A DNA stretch of 64,000 nt from Rhodobacteraceae bacterium Alg231-04 (GTDB taxonomy: Bacteria > Pseudomonadota > Alphaproteobacteria > Rhodobacterales > Rhodobacteraceae), in contig FREY01000001.1 of NCBI GenBank assembly GCA_900143635.1, positions 403,324 through 467,323 of the forward strand. The letters run 5' to 3'. This document shows positions 1-7,390 of the stretch, one piece after another (position 1 is the stretch's first letter; each line of letters begins with the position of its first letter). The position numbers and the translations under genes were made by a program. The notes below the pieces were generated by a model. The model saw nothing but the letters and a program-made list of their open reading frames with translations, had not been told where the DNA came from and did no database searches.

Positions 1-497
1 AAGCGCTGACCTCTGGCGAGGCTGATCTGGCGCTGACCTATGATCTGGGGCTGGACGCAGGTTTTCAGCGGGTCGAGCTGGCACGGCTGACGCCCCATGT
101 GCTGACCCCGCCCGATCACCCGCTGGCGCATTCGGCTGAGGTGACTTTGGAAGACGTGGCCAGACACCCGCTGATCCTGTCTCAGGAGGGCCTATCGGTG
201 CAGCATATGCTGGGCCTGTTTAGGCGGCGTGGGCTGGCGCCGGTGGTGGCGCATCGGGCAGGATCTCTCGAATTGCTGCGCAGTCTGGCCGCCAATGGCG
301 AAGGCGTTGGACTGGCCTACAGCCTGCCCCCCGGCGCATGCAGCTATGACGGTCTGTCTCTGGCCAGCACAGCCATTGCCGGAGCAGATGCACAGGAGCC
401 CGTCATTCTGGCCTGCCACGGCGCAGCTGCGCTGGGCCCGGTGGCCGAGGCCGCCCGCACCGTTCTGGCAGAACATCTGAGGTTTGGCAGCGCCTAG
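1..497 (+). CDS. LysR-family regulator, C-terminal part (5' truncated by window)
   Basis: The reading frame is open from base 3 with no start codon, so the gene begins outside the window. The roughly 164 visible residues resemble the effector-binding (periplasmic-binding-like) domain of LysR regulators: an early ADLALTYD strand, a PPDHPLA segment typical of the domain's hinge region, and a GVGLAYSLPPG segment. The DNA-binding N-terminus is missing. It ends 4 bp inside the 3' end of the convergent irr gene. The regulated target cannot be deduced because the other side of the gene is not visible. Confidence 0.8.
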   Translation, partial: ALTSGEADLALTYDLGLDAGFQRVELARLTPHVLTPPDHPLAHSAEVTLEDVARHPLILSQEGLSVQHMLGLFRRRGLAPVVAHRAGSLELLRSLAANGEGVGLAYSLPPGACSYDGLSLASTAIAGADAQEPVILACHGAAALGPVAEAARTVLAEHLRFGSA

Positions 498-925
498 ACC
501 CTGCGCAGCCGGATCACCACATCAACCGAGGCGATCTCAACCCCCTCAGGCGCGGTGGGCAGTTTCTGGATCACCAGCTGATCCGAGGGCGCATCAGTCA
601 GACGGCCTTCGTCTTCCCAGAAGAAATGCGGATGGTCATGGGTGTTGGTGTCAAAATAGCTCTTTGATCCATCCACGGTGATCTCCTGCAATACGCCCGC
701 CTCGCAAAAGGCGCGCAGGGTATTATAGACCGTGGCCAGCGACACAGGCGCGCCTTTGGTCTTGGCGGCATCAAACAGGCTTTCGGCGGTGACATGGCGG
801 TGTTTGCCGTCGCCCACCAGCAATTCCGCCAGCGCCACGCGCTGCCGGGTCGGTCTGAGACCGGCATTCACCAACCATCCGGTGGCCACTTCTGCACTGT
901 TGGGCGTCATCTGCAGATCCTGCAT
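494..925 (-). CDS. irr: Fur-family iron response regulator Irr
   Basis: A 143-residue Fur-family protein. An N-terminal winged helix (about residues 15-85, with LRPTRQRVALAELL and the recognition segment VSLATVYNTLRAF) is followed by a dimerisation domain carrying His96, His98 and His100 in THDHPHFF. This is the His cluster of Irr, the haem-responsive iron regulator of alphaproteobacteria; no zinc CxxC motifs of Fur or Zur are present. Divergent placement next to fabA is a common Rhodobacterales arrangement. The ATG at 910 (residue 6) has the better ribosome site, so the mature start may be there. It probably represses or activates iron genes through ICE-type boxes, and one candidate box lies in its own promoter. 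Confidence 0.9.
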   Translation of the reverse strand: MQDLQMTPNSAEVATGWLVNAGLRPTRQRVALAELLVGDGKHRHVTAESLFDAAKTKGAPVSLATVYNTLRAFCEAGVLQEITVDGSKSYFDTNTHDHPHFFWEDEGRLTDAPSDQLVIQKLPTAPEGVEIASVDVVIRLRRV

Positions 926-960
926 GCTGTTGCTGACCGTATATATAGGTCCAGCGGGAC

Positions 961-983
961 TTAGAATTCAAATGAAATTCATT
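961..983. promoter_or_regulatory. Candidate Irr/Fur-type operator between irr and fabA
   Basis: An AT-rich stretch in the divergent irr-fabA promoter begins TTAGAATTC and contains the perfect inverted repeat AATGAA-A-TTCATT at 971-983. The first part resembles half of the ICE/Irr box (TTTAGAA...TTCTAAA) and the second the 6-1-6 layout of Fur boxes. It lies 36-58 nt upstream of the irr start, where it could mediate autoregulation. The match was judged by eye. Confidence 0.5.
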
Positions 984-1121
984 CGCAACTGAACATGACG
1001 CGCCCGCGCAACGCCTCCGACCACAGGCATCGCCCCCCGTCGCACAGCCTTGCAGGACATATTCACAGAGTGTTACAGGGATCTGAATACCTGAAACAAT
1101 GCAGCCACGAGAGGCGCCCAG

Positions 1122-1631
1122 ATGGCCGATTACCCCAGCAGCTTTGACAAAGACGACTTGCTGAAATGCGCACGCGGGGAGCTGTTTGGCCCCGGCAATG
1201 CACAGCTGCCTGCCCCGCCGATGCTGATGATGGACCGGATCACCGAAGTCAGCGGTGACGGCGGCGCACACGGCAAAGGCCATATCTTGGCCGAATTCGA
1301 CATCACCCCGGAGCTGTGGTTCTTTGACTGCCACTTCCCCGGCAACCCGATCATGCCCGGCTGTCTGGGTCTGGACGGTCTGTGGCAGCTCACTGGCTTC
1401 AACCTTGGCTGGCGCGGCTGGCAGGGCCGCGGCTATGCGCTGGGTGTTGGCGAAGTGAAGCTGAAGGGCATGGTACGCCCCGACCGCAAAATGTTGACCT
1501 ACAAGATCGATTTCACCAAGGCGATCCAGACCCGCCGCCTGACCATGGGTGTCGCGGACGGTATCGTCGAAGCCGACGGTGAGGTGATCTATGAAGTCAA
1601 AGACATGAAAGTGGCGCTCAGCGAGAGCTGA
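1122..1631 (+). CDS. fabA: 3-hydroxydecanoyl-ACP dehydratase/isomerase FabA
   Basis: A 169-residue hot-dog-fold enzyme that dehydrates 3-hydroxydecanoyl-ACP and isomerises trans-2- to cis-3-decenoyl-ACP, the branch point to unsaturated fatty acids. The signature [16 protein letters not shown] carries catalytic His71 and Asp85, matching His70/Asp84 of E. coli FabA. Length is standard. A GAGG ribosome site precedes the ATG. A strong intrinsic terminator lies 26 bp after the stop, so fabA is probably monocistronic here. Its usual partner fabB is about 1 kb away, separated by two unrelated genes. Confidence 0.96.
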   Translation: MADYPSSFDKDDLLKCARGELFGPGNAQLPAPPMLMMDRITEVSGDGGAHGKGHILAEFDITPELWFFDCHFPGNPIMPGCLGLDGLWQLTGFNLGWRGWQGRGYALGVGEVKLKGMVRPDRKMLTYKIDFTKAIQTRRLTMGVADGIVEADGEVIYEVKDMKVALSES

Positions 1632-1656
1632 TCCCCGCTACAAACGAAAACTAGAT

Positions 1657-1682
1657 GAGAGGCCTTCGGGCCTCTCTTTTTT
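1657..1682 (+). terminator. Intrinsic terminator of fabA
   Basis: An 8-bp perfect stem GAGAGGCC / GGCCTCTC with a TTCG tetraloop is followed by six T, directly downstream of fabA. Confidence 0.93.
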
Positions 1683-1711
1683 GATGTCCGCTGTAAGCCC
1701 AAGATAGCCGT

Positions 1712-2104
1712 TCATTCTTGGTCAGTTAGGCGTTCAGGTTTTTTCGAAGTAAGGCGCTGACCAAACACTTTGGCAATGTCCTCTCGGTTTTCCTGAGCCC
1801 AGCCGTGGACGAGTGCAATCGGTTCAATCATCTTCTCACCCAAAGGCGTTAATGAGTATTCCACGTGTGGCGGGACCACATCGTAGACCGTACGCTTCAC
1901 GACGCCCCAGTTTTCGAGATTGCGCAGGGTTTGCGTCAACATTTTTTTTGAAATGCCCTGCAGCCGCCCTGTGATTTTTCCGGGGCGTTGAGGGCCTAGC
2001 GAGAGCACATATATCAATCCGGGCACCCACTTCTCCGATAGTAGTTCGAACAACTGACGAGTGGAGCATTTCAGATCATATTCTTCTTTGCTGATCGGCC
2101 GCAT
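1712..2104 (-). CDS. HxlR-family transcriptional regulator
   Basis: A 130-residue winged-helix protein of the HxlR family: the core FELLSEKWVPGLIYVL is followed by the recognition region GISKKMLTQTLRNLE and a beta-hairpin wing, YSLTPLGEKM. Cys13 in the N-terminal arm is at the position used by redox- or electrophile-sensing HxlR members such as YodB. It is divergent from the DUF1330 gene and probably controls it through the dyad at 2119-2154. Base composition is visibly less GC-rich than the flanking fab genes, which suggests the pair was inserted as a unit between fabA and fabB (inference). Confidence 0.9.
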   Translation of the reverse strand: MRPISKEEYDLKCSTRQLFELLSEKWVPGLIYVLSLGPQRPGKITGRLQGISKKMLTQTLRNLENWGVVKRTVYDVVPPHVEYSLTPLGEKMIEPIALVHGWAQENREDIAKVFGQRLTSKKPERLTDQE

Positions 2105-2118
2105 TTCAATTTTTCCAT

Positions 2119-2154
2119 GGTTACCTTGAGGTGCCTACTTGATGTTTTGTAACC
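2119..2154. promoter_or_regulatory. Candidate HxlR operator in the divergent promoter
   Basis: GGTTAC (2119-2124) and GTAACC (2149-2154) form a perfect 6-bp inverted repeat 24 nt apart, in the 100-bp gap between the divergent HxlR and DUF1330 genes. Position and symmetry suit a regulator controlling both directions. Binding is inferred. Confidence 0.4.
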
Positions 2155-2204
2155 AATGTTCAGCTTTTAGGCCAGAAACACTCTGACCCCAAAAGGACTA
2201 GCCC

Positions 2205-2507
2205 ATGCCCGCCTATATGCTGACTTTCCTCCGCGTCGAAGATGCAGAAACACACGCACGAGACTATCTCCCAGATGCACACGCGATTTTGCTCAATTAT
2301 GGCGGCAAGCCTCTTGCTGTCACCGAGGACTACGACGTGATTGAGGGCAGCCTACCTAAAGGCCGCCTGATCCTAATGGAGTTCCCCAACAAGCAGGCTG
2401 CGAAAGACTACTACCTTGGTCCCGAACACCGCCCATACAAGGAAATTCTGGACAGCGTAGCATCAAGTGATCTCGCGATTTTCGAGGGTACTCCCGCACC
2501 ACTCTAA
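2205..2507 (+). CDS. DUF1330 domain protein
   Basis: A 100-residue protein matching the DUF1330 type of alpha-beta barrel (dimeric ferredoxin-like fold): an N-terminal strand MPAYMLTFLRVED, a central GGKPLAVTEDYDVIEG, and LILMEFPNKQAAKDYYLGPE ending in YKEILDSVASSDLAIFEG. The biochemical role of the family is unknown; the fold is often found in small monooxygenase-like or stress proteins. It has a good AAAGGA ribosome site. Pairing with a divergent HxlR regulator suggests induction by a small reactive compound (inference). Confidence 0.85.
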   Translation: MPAYMLTFLRVEDAETHARDYLPDAHAILLNYGGKPLAVTEDYDVIEGSLPKGRLILMEFPNKQAAKDYYLGPEHRPYKEILDSVASSDLAIFEGTPAPL

Positions 2508-2517
2508 ACAGTCTAAT

Positions 2518-2572
2518 GGGCATTCCGGCGCGCAGCGGCGAATGCCCGCTAAGTCCGCATTGCGGACTTAGC
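2518..2572. repeat. Two consecutive perfect inverted repeats after the DUF1330 gene
   Basis: The first stem is GGGCATTC (2518-2525) / GAATGCCC (2540-2547). Immediately after it comes an 11-bp perfect stem GCTAAGTCCGC (2548-2558) / GCGGACTTAGC (2562-2572) with a 3-nt loop. There is no T-run, so this may be a factor-dependent terminator, an mRNA-stabilising end, or the boundary of the inserted segment ahead of fabB. Confidence 0.7.
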
Positions 2573-2662
2573 CCCGTCACCCCAGCCTTGTGGAAACAAG
2601 GCCCACCTTGATCCTCCTCCTTTCAATGCCTAGTAAGGCTAAAGCAAACAAGGAGTGCACGT

Positions 2663-3892
2663 ATGCGTCGCGTCGTCGTCACCGGTCTGGGGATCGTCTC
2701 CTCTATCGGCAATAACGCAGAAGAGGTCGTGGCCTCTCTGAAAGCAGGTAAATCCGGCATCGAAGCCAGCCCGGAAATGGCCGAGCACGGCTTTCGCAGC
2801 CAGATTGCCGGCACGCTGAAGATCAACACGGCCGAACATGTGGACAAGCGCACCCTGCGCTTCATGGGGGATGGCGCAGCTTACGCTCATATCGCCATGA
2901 GCCAGGCGATTGCCGATGCGGGTCTGGGCGAGAATGACGTTGTGAACGTGCGCACAGGTCTGGTTGCCGGCTCCGGCGGCCCGTCCACCTCTGCCATGCT
3001 GGCGGCGCATAACGTAGTGGCCAAAACCGGCGCGACCAAGCGGATCGGGCCTTTCGCAGTTCCGAAGTGCATGTCGTCGACCATCTCGGCCAACCTGGCC
3101 ACCGCCTTCAAGATCAAGGGCATCAACTACTCGATCACCTCGGCCTGTTCGACCTCGCTGCACTGTATTGGCAACGCGGCCGAGCAGATCATGATGGGCA
3201 AGCAGGACGTGATGTTTGCCGGCGGCGGCGAAGAACTCGACTGGACCCTCAGCTGCCTGTTCGACGCCATGGGCGCGATGTCCTCCAAACAGAACGACGA
3301 CCCCACCAAGGCCAGCCGTGCCTTTGACGCCAACCGCGATGGGTTCGTGATTTCCGGCGGCGGCGGCATCGTGGTGCTGGAAGATCTGGACCACGCGCTG
3401 GCGCGCGGCGCCAAGATCTATGCCGAAGTGACCGGCTTTGCTGCCACCTCGGACGGGCACGACATGGTTGCGCCTTCGGGTGAAGGCGGCGAGCGCGCAA
3501 TGCGCCTGGCGCTGCAAACCCTGCCCGAGGGCCGTAAGGTCGACTATATCAACGCGCATGGCACCTCGACCCCGGTGGGCGATGTGGGCGAAGTGGAGGC
3601 CGTGCGCCGCACCTTTGGTGAGGGCAACACGCCGCCGATTTCCTCGACCAAGTCGATGACCGGCCACGCACAGGGTGCCGCTGGCGCGCTGGAGGCGATC
3701 TTCTGCTTGTTGATGCTGGACAATGATTTCATCACCCCGTCGATCAACGTGGAAACACTGGATCCGGCGATCAATGAAGGTGAAATCGCCACCAAACTGG
3801 TTGAGAACGCCGGTCTGGACAGCGTGATGACCAACAGCTTTGGCTTTGGCGGCACCAACGGATCGATGATCCTGTCCAAATACAAGGGCTGA
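2663..3892 (+). CDS. fabB: 3-oxoacyl-ACP synthase I FabB
   Basis: A 409-residue thiolase-fold condensing enzyme (KAS I) that elongates acyl-ACPs with malonyl-ACP and is essential for unsaturated fatty acid elongation. The Cys-His-His triad is visible: Cys162 in SITSACSTSLHC, His299 in INAHGTSTPVGD, and His335 in KSMTGHAQGAAG with Lys330. The GFGGTNGSMIL C-terminus is typical. An AAGGAG site lies 8 bp before the ATG. A terminator follows directly; the fabI gene that often follows in relatives is absent at this place. Confidence 0.96.
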   Translation: MRRVVVTGLGIVSSIGNNAEEVVASLKAGKSGIEASPEMAEHGFRSQIAGTLKINTAEHVDKRTLRFMGDGAAYAHIAMSQAIADAGLGENDVVNVRTGLVAGSGGPSTSAMLAAHNVVAKTGATKRIGPFAVPKCMSSTISANLATAFKIKGINYSITSACSTSLHCIGNAAEQIMMGKQDVMFAGGGEELDWTLSCLFDAMGAMSSKQNDDPTKASRAFDANRDGFVISGGGGIVVLEDLDHALARGAKIYAEVTGFAATSDGHDMVAPSGEGGERAMRLALQTLPEGRKVDYINAHGTSTPVGDVGEVEAVRRTFGEGNTPPISSTKSMTGHAQGAAGALEAIFCLLMLDNDFITPSINVETLDPAINEGEIATKLVENAGLDSVMTNSFGFGGTNGSMILSKYKG

Positions 3893-3914
3893 CCCCAGCC
3901 CCGTAGAAATGTGA

Positions 3915-3950
3915 AAGACCGGACCTGCATCAGGCCCGGTCTTTTTCTTT
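3915..3950 (+). terminator. Intrinsic terminator of fabB
   Basis: The stem AAGACCGG / CCGGTCTT (3915-3922 and 3936-3943), with inner CCTG/CAGG pairing, runs into a T-rich tract directly after fabB. Confidence 0.9.
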
Positions 3951-4021
3951 GTCAGGGCGGCAACGCGCCCCCCGCTATCGGACGCGATGACACCTGCGGG
4001 CGGCGCAGCCTGCGACGGGAT

Positions 4022-4720
4022 TTACAGCCAGCGAACCGTTGCCTCCACCGAGCGGCGGGTTTTCGGGAACATCGGCGCACCGGCCCGGTAGCCAAATGCG
4101 GCCATGACAGCGGGTTTATATTGCTGCGGGTCGATCCCGAACTCTGCCTCCAATACCTTGCTTGCCGCCGCGGCATCAAAGCCTTCGATCGGGCAGGAAT
4201 CCACCTCCATCAGCGCCGCCGCTGTCATCATGTTGCCCAGAGCGATATAGGCCTGACGCGCGGACCAATCGGTGATTTCGCGGTCTGTTGCCAGCTGAAA
4301 ATCCTCTTTCTGGAACTTGGTATAGGCCGCATTGAACCCCTCCAGCGCCTCAGCCGGGAACTTCTTGACCTCAGAGGCGTGTTTCAGCGGGTATTCGGAC
4401 GCATGGGACATCGTGGCGCCGGTATGGGCCAGCAGGATGGTGAAGTGGCTGGCGGTGCCAAGCTGCCCATCGGTGCCATTGAAGACGCCGGAGGCACCCC
4501 AGGAAAAGGGCCGGAACAGCTCACGCTTGGCGGGGTCCTGAACCACCAAAATTTGCCAGGGTTCCAACCCGAAGGACGATGGCGACAGCCGCGCGGCCTC
4601 CAGAATGGTGGTGAATTCGCTGTCGCTGATCTTGCGGGTCGGGTCAAAGACCTTGGTCGCGTGGCGGAACTCGAAGGCTTCGATAATCTGGCTCTGAACG
4701 GCGGATTGGGTATCGGACAT
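4022..4720 (-). CDS. Nitroreductase-family NAD(P)H oxidoreductase
   Basis: A 232-residue FMN-dependent flavoprotein of the nitroreductase family. The N-terminal FRHATKVFDPTRKISDSEF and SPSSFGLEPWQILVV form the FMN-binding region, and FGYRAG near residue 215 closes the fold. These enzymes reduce nitro or quinone substrates with NAD(P)H. I chose the ATG at 4720 (MSDTQSA), preceded by CAGGAG, over an upstream in-frame ATG at 4792. It follows the LysR gene on the same strand with a 9-bp palindrome in between, so it is a likely target of that regulator. Confidence 0.88.
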   Translation of the reverse strand: MSDTQSAVQSQIIEAFEFRHATKVFDPTRKISDSEFTTILEAARLSPSSFGLEPWQILVVQDPAKRELFRPFSWGASGVFNGTDGQLGTASHFTILLAHTGATMSHASEYPLKHASEVKKFPAEALEGFNAAYTKFQKEDFQLATDREITDWSARQAYIALGNMMTAAALMEVDSCPIEGFDAAAASKVLEAEFGIDPQQYKPAVMAAFGYRAGAPMFPKTRRSVEATVRWL

Positions 4721-4794
4721 GGGGCTCTCCTGTTTGTGCTGAACCGGAGATAGGGGGTCGGACATGTCAGAACTATCGGAGGAATTTTGCAAAC

Positions 4795-4817
4795 ATTATA
4801 CCGTCAGGCGGTATAAT
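4795..4817. promoter_or_regulatory. Palindromic operator candidate upstream of nitroreductase
   Basis: ATTATACCG (4795-4803) and CGGTATAAT (4809-4817) form a perfect 9-bp inverted repeat with a 5-nt spacer. It lies about 75 bp upstream of the nitroreductase start and touches the stop codon of the LysR gene. The half-sites contain TATA-like hexamers, so it could overlap the -10 element. The binding regulator is unknown; the adjacent LysR protein is one candidate. Confidence 0.6.
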
Positions 4818-5731
4818 CAGATGAGCCCTCCATAGGCATCTTTGTTGGCCTCGGTGATGCGGACGCGCATGAAATCGAGGAAGGCCTTTACCCGCACCGG
4901 CATCACCCTGCCAGGTGGGCGCAAGGCCCAGATGCTGGTTTCCGGCACGATGCGATAGTCATCCAGCACCGTTTCCAGCCGCCCGGCACGAATGTCCGGC
5001 CCAGCATGCCAGAGCGAGGCCACGGCAATGCCGACGCCTGCCACTGTCCAGGCCCCAAGGGCGGTGCCAAAGTTCACCCGTACCGGACCCGAAACGCGCA
5101 CGGTACTGGTCTGCCCGTCCGGCCCGAGGAACTGCCAGTTACGATTGTCGCGCAGCGGCAGGCACGTGTGAGTCAACAGATCTTCGGGCACCTTGGGGCG
5201 GCCTACGCGGTCCAAGTATTCCGGGGACGCCACCAGCCGCACCGGGTTTTCACCGATCTTCTGCGCCATCAAGGAAGAGGCCGCCAGATCGCCAATACGA
5301 AACGCCAGATCATAGCCATCGGCGACGATATCCGCAGGCGTATCCGAGAAATCCAGATCCAGCGACACCTCGGGGTATTGCGCCAGAAAGCACGGCACAA
5401 AGGGCACGATATGGCTGCGCGCAAAACTGGCCGAGGCGGTAACGCGGACCTTGCCGGACACGTTCCGCCCGGTCTGCGACAGCGCCGAGCGCGCATCTTC
5501 GGCATCGTTCAGAATGCGCTTTGCATAATCGAGGAAGATTTCCCCATCCGGGGTCAGCGAGACCGCGCGTGTTGTGCGGTTCAGCAACTTGGCCCCCAGA
5601 TCCGCTTCGAGCGACTGGAGGCGCTGAGTTGTATTGGTCGGGGAGAGGCCAAATTCGGCCCCTGCCCGCCCGATGGCCCCAAGGGTCGCGACACGGACAA
5701 AAAGATCCAGATTTTTCAGATCGAAGCCCAT
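4817..5731 (-). CDS. LysR-family transcriptional regulator
   Basis: A 304-residue LysR regulator. The helix-turn-helix spans about residues 5-64 (LFVRVATLGAIGRAGAEFGL, then TNTTQRLQSLEADLGAKLLN). A linker helix and the effector domain follow, with VRVTASASFARSHIVPFV and RPPGRVMPVRVKAFLDFM. It resembles the CrgA/DsdC-like group often next to the NAD(P)H oxidoreductases it controls. It is upstream of the nitroreductase on the same strand, which is less usual than divergent placement. The start at 5731 gives full family length. Confidence 0.92.
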   Translation of the reverse strand: MGFDLKNLDLFVRVATLGAIGRAGAEFGLSPTNTTQRLQSLEADLGAKLLNRTTRAVSLTPDGEIFLDYAKRILNDAEDARSALSQTGRNVSGKVRVTASASFARSHIVPFVPCFLAQYPEVSLDLDFSDTPADIVADGYDLAFRIGDLAASSLMAQKIGENPVRLVASPEYLDRVGRPKVPEDLLTHTCLPLRDNRNWQFLGPDGQTSTVRVSGPVRVNFGTALGAWTVAGVGIAVASLWHAGPDIRAGRLETVLDDYRIVPETSIWALRPPGRVMPVRVKAFLDFMRVRITEANKDAYGGLI

Positions 5732-5754
5732 ACCGCGCTAATGCCCACCGGGGT

Positions 5755-6183
5755 TTAGTTGACCGAGACCAGCTCGATTTCGAACACCAGATCCTTGCCG
5801 GCGAGGAAGTGGTTGGCGTCAAGTGTGACGGTGTCGTGAGCGACTTCGACCACGGTCACGGGCAGCACCTGACCGTCGGGGGATTGCATCTGCAGCTGAA
5901 TGCCAATCTCCAGCGGAATATCCGCCGGAATGCCGTCCCGCGGGATCGACTGGCGGGCAGCTGGGTTGATCGGCCCATAGGCCTCCTGGCAGGGAATGTT
6001 CAGGGTTTTCTTTTCGCCCACAGCCATGCCTTCGAGGCCGGCATCCATGCCTTTGATAACCTGGCCTGTGCCCACGGTGAACTCCAGCGGGTCGCGCCCT
6101 TCGGAGCTGTCAAAGACGGAGCCATCCGTCAGAGAGCCCGTGTAATGGATGCGCACTGTGTCGCCGGATTTGACTTCGCTCAT
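5755..6183 (-). CDS. FKBP-type peptidyl-prolyl cis-trans isomerase (SlyD-like)
   Basis: A 142-residue FKBP-fold isomerase catalysing X-Pro cis-trans isomerisation. VRIHYTGSLTDGSVFDSS at the N-terminus and GQVIKGMDAGLEGMAVGEKK are FKBP hallmarks. The insert after EAYGP, around residues 70-120, is the insert-in-flap chaperone domain of SlyD-type enzymes. No His-rich metal tail or signal peptide is visible, so it is cytoplasmic. I chose the ATG at 6183 (AAGGAA ribosome site) rather than 6276, which would add a basic tail unlike the family. Confidence 0.92.
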   Translation of the reverse strand: MSEVKSGDTVRIHYTGSLTDGSVFDSSEGRDPLEFTVGTGQVIKGMDAGLEGMAVGEKKTLNIPCQEAYGPINPAARQSIPRDGIPADIPLEIGIQLQMQSPDGQVLPVTVVEVAHDTVTLDANHFLAGKDLVFEIELVSVN

Positions 6184-6287
6184 CGGGGTATTCCTTTTCG
6201 GAGAGCCATAAAGGGCCGCAAACTGACCTCTGCTGGCAGGAATGTAAAGGCGGCCGCGGGACATCCCTCTTGGCACCGTTCGGAAGC

Positions 6288-6301
6288 TTGTTGCTAAGCA
6301 A
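6288..6301 (+). promoter_or_regulatory. FNR/NnrR-type box upstream of the norE-like gene
   Basis: TTG-N8-CAA (TTG 6288-6290, CAA 6299-6301), with inner dyad TTGC-TAA-GCAA, fits the half-site spacing of CRP/FNR-family regulators such as NnrR, which controls nitric oxide reductase genes. It lies about 125 bp upstream of the norE-like start. Confidence 0.5.
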
Positions 6302-6362
6302 TGAATTCCTGCCGGGTATGGCGTATCGCAAAGTCATCTATCCCAAAGGGGCGTAGCAGAGC

Positions 6363-6428
6363 ATGTCCAAGACCGCAGTTTCACACGGGCCAAACACCGG
6401 CGAACAATGGCTCAGGCCTGTCGGATGA
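6363..6428 (+). CDS. Possible 21-residue leader peptide coupled to norE-like gene
   Basis: A short frame from the ATG at 6363 encodes a 21-residue peptide ending WLRPVG. Its TGA overlaps the ATG of the norE-like gene in an ATGA junction, the usual layout for translational coupling. The ribosome site (GCAGAG) is weak. It could be a real leader, the remnant of a truncated upstream gene, or chance. I do not recognise the peptide. Confidence 0.3.
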   Translation: MSKTAVSHGPNTGEQWLRPVG

Positions 6429-6991
6429 GCACCGATTCAGGCACAGCCCCGGAACGCGGTCTGCAGGCGCTGCCCGGTGACCTGATGATCTGGGTGTTGA
6501 TCGTCAGTGAATTGCTGGTGTTTGGCGCCGGGCTACTGGCTTTCATGGGCGTGCGGCTGACCGATCCGACCGGGTTTGCCGCCGCGCAGGACCAGCTGTT
6601 CCGCACCGGTGCGGCGATCAATACGGTGGTGCTGGTGACCAGTGGTTTTCTGGCGGCAAAAGCTCTGGAATGGCGGCGGGCTGGTGTGTCTCTGCGACCC
6701 AAGCTGGCGTTGATCGCAGCGGCGCTGATGGGCGTGGTCTTCCTTTGGATCAAGGGTGCGGAATATGCCCATAAGGCGGCACTGGGCATCACCTTCGAGA
6801 CCCACCCCTTCTTTATGTTCTACTACCTTCTCACCGGGTTTCACGCCTTTCATGTGGCAGCAGGCGTGTTGCTGCTGCTTCTTGTTTCATGGCGCGATGA
6901 TCCCGATAACATCGAGGCAGCGGCCGCCTTCTGGCATATGGTCGATCTGGTCTGGGTGCTGCTGTTTCCTGTCATTTATCTGCTTGGGTGA
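6425..6991 (+). CDS. norE: Haem-copper oxidase subunit III-like protein (NorE-like)
   Basis: A 188-residue membrane protein of the cytochrome c oxidase subunit III family with five predicted transmembrane helices (about residues 20-42, 67-87, 95-112, 128-152 and 170-187). The conserved C-terminal FWHMVDLVWVLLFPVIYLLG is present. The short five-helix form, a following small NorF-like gene and an FNR/NnrR-type box upstream all point to NorE, an accessory protein that raises nitric oxide reductase activity in Rhodobacter. No catalytic norCB genes are in the window. It could instead serve another terminal oxidase. Confidence 0.75.
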   Translation: MSTDSGTAPERGLQALPGDLMIWVLIVSELLVFGAGLLAFMGVRLTDPTGFAAAQDQLFRTGAAINTVVLVTSGFLAAKALEWRRAGVSLRPKLALIAAALMGVVFLWIKGAEYAHKAALGITFETHPFFMFYYLLTGFHAFHVAAGVLLLLLVSWRDDPDNIEAAAAFWHMVDLVWVLLFPVIYLLG

Positions 6992-6995
6992 ACTC

Positions 6996-7280
6996 ATGTC
7001 CGACCCATCACATCCTACCCGCGCAGTACAGAAACTGGCCGACCCGATGACCCGGGCCTGGCTGCTGCTGATTGGCCTCAGCCTGATCTCGGCCCTCACC
7101 ACAATTGGCGGGCTGTCGCCCAAGATCGCAGGCTTGGTCATCCTGGGCCTTGGCCTGATCAAGGCACGGGTGATCCTGTCACGCTATCTGGGGCTGGCGG
7201 CGGCGCCCGGCTGGCTGGCCGGTTTTTTTGCGGTGATTGGCCTCTGGGCGATCCTGGTCGGCGGGTTATTCCTGATCTGA
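6996..7280 (+). CDS. norF: Small membrane protein, NorF / COX subunit IV-like
   Basis: A 94-residue protein with three hydrophobic segments (about residues 20-38, 42-60 and 70-93), starting 4 bp after the norE-like stop. A short, mostly hydrophobic protein paired with a subunit III homologue matches NorF or the prokaryotic cytochrome oxidase subunit IV family (GLIKARVILSRYLGLAAAP lies in the second loop). It probably acts with NorE in assembly or activity of nitric oxide reductase. Assignment rests on context and hydropathy; sequence signatures are weak. Confidence 0.65.
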   Translation: MSDPSHPTRAVQKLADPMTRAWLLLIGLSLISALTTIGGLSPKIAGLVILGLGLIKARVILSRYLGLAAAPGWLAGFFAVIGLWAILVGGLFLI

Positions 7281-7390
7281 TCCCATAGCTTGGCGCAACG
7301 CGGGTTGACGCAACTGTGCACCTTTCCCCCTTCCACGTTGATGCGCCCTGTGCCACTCTCGCCCGGGTGGTAAATGTTAAGGAGGGGCGG

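Noticed and set aside
2639-3667. 342-codon minus-strand frame opposite fabB
   Set aside because: Shadow of fabB, whose catalytic triad is intact on the plus strand.
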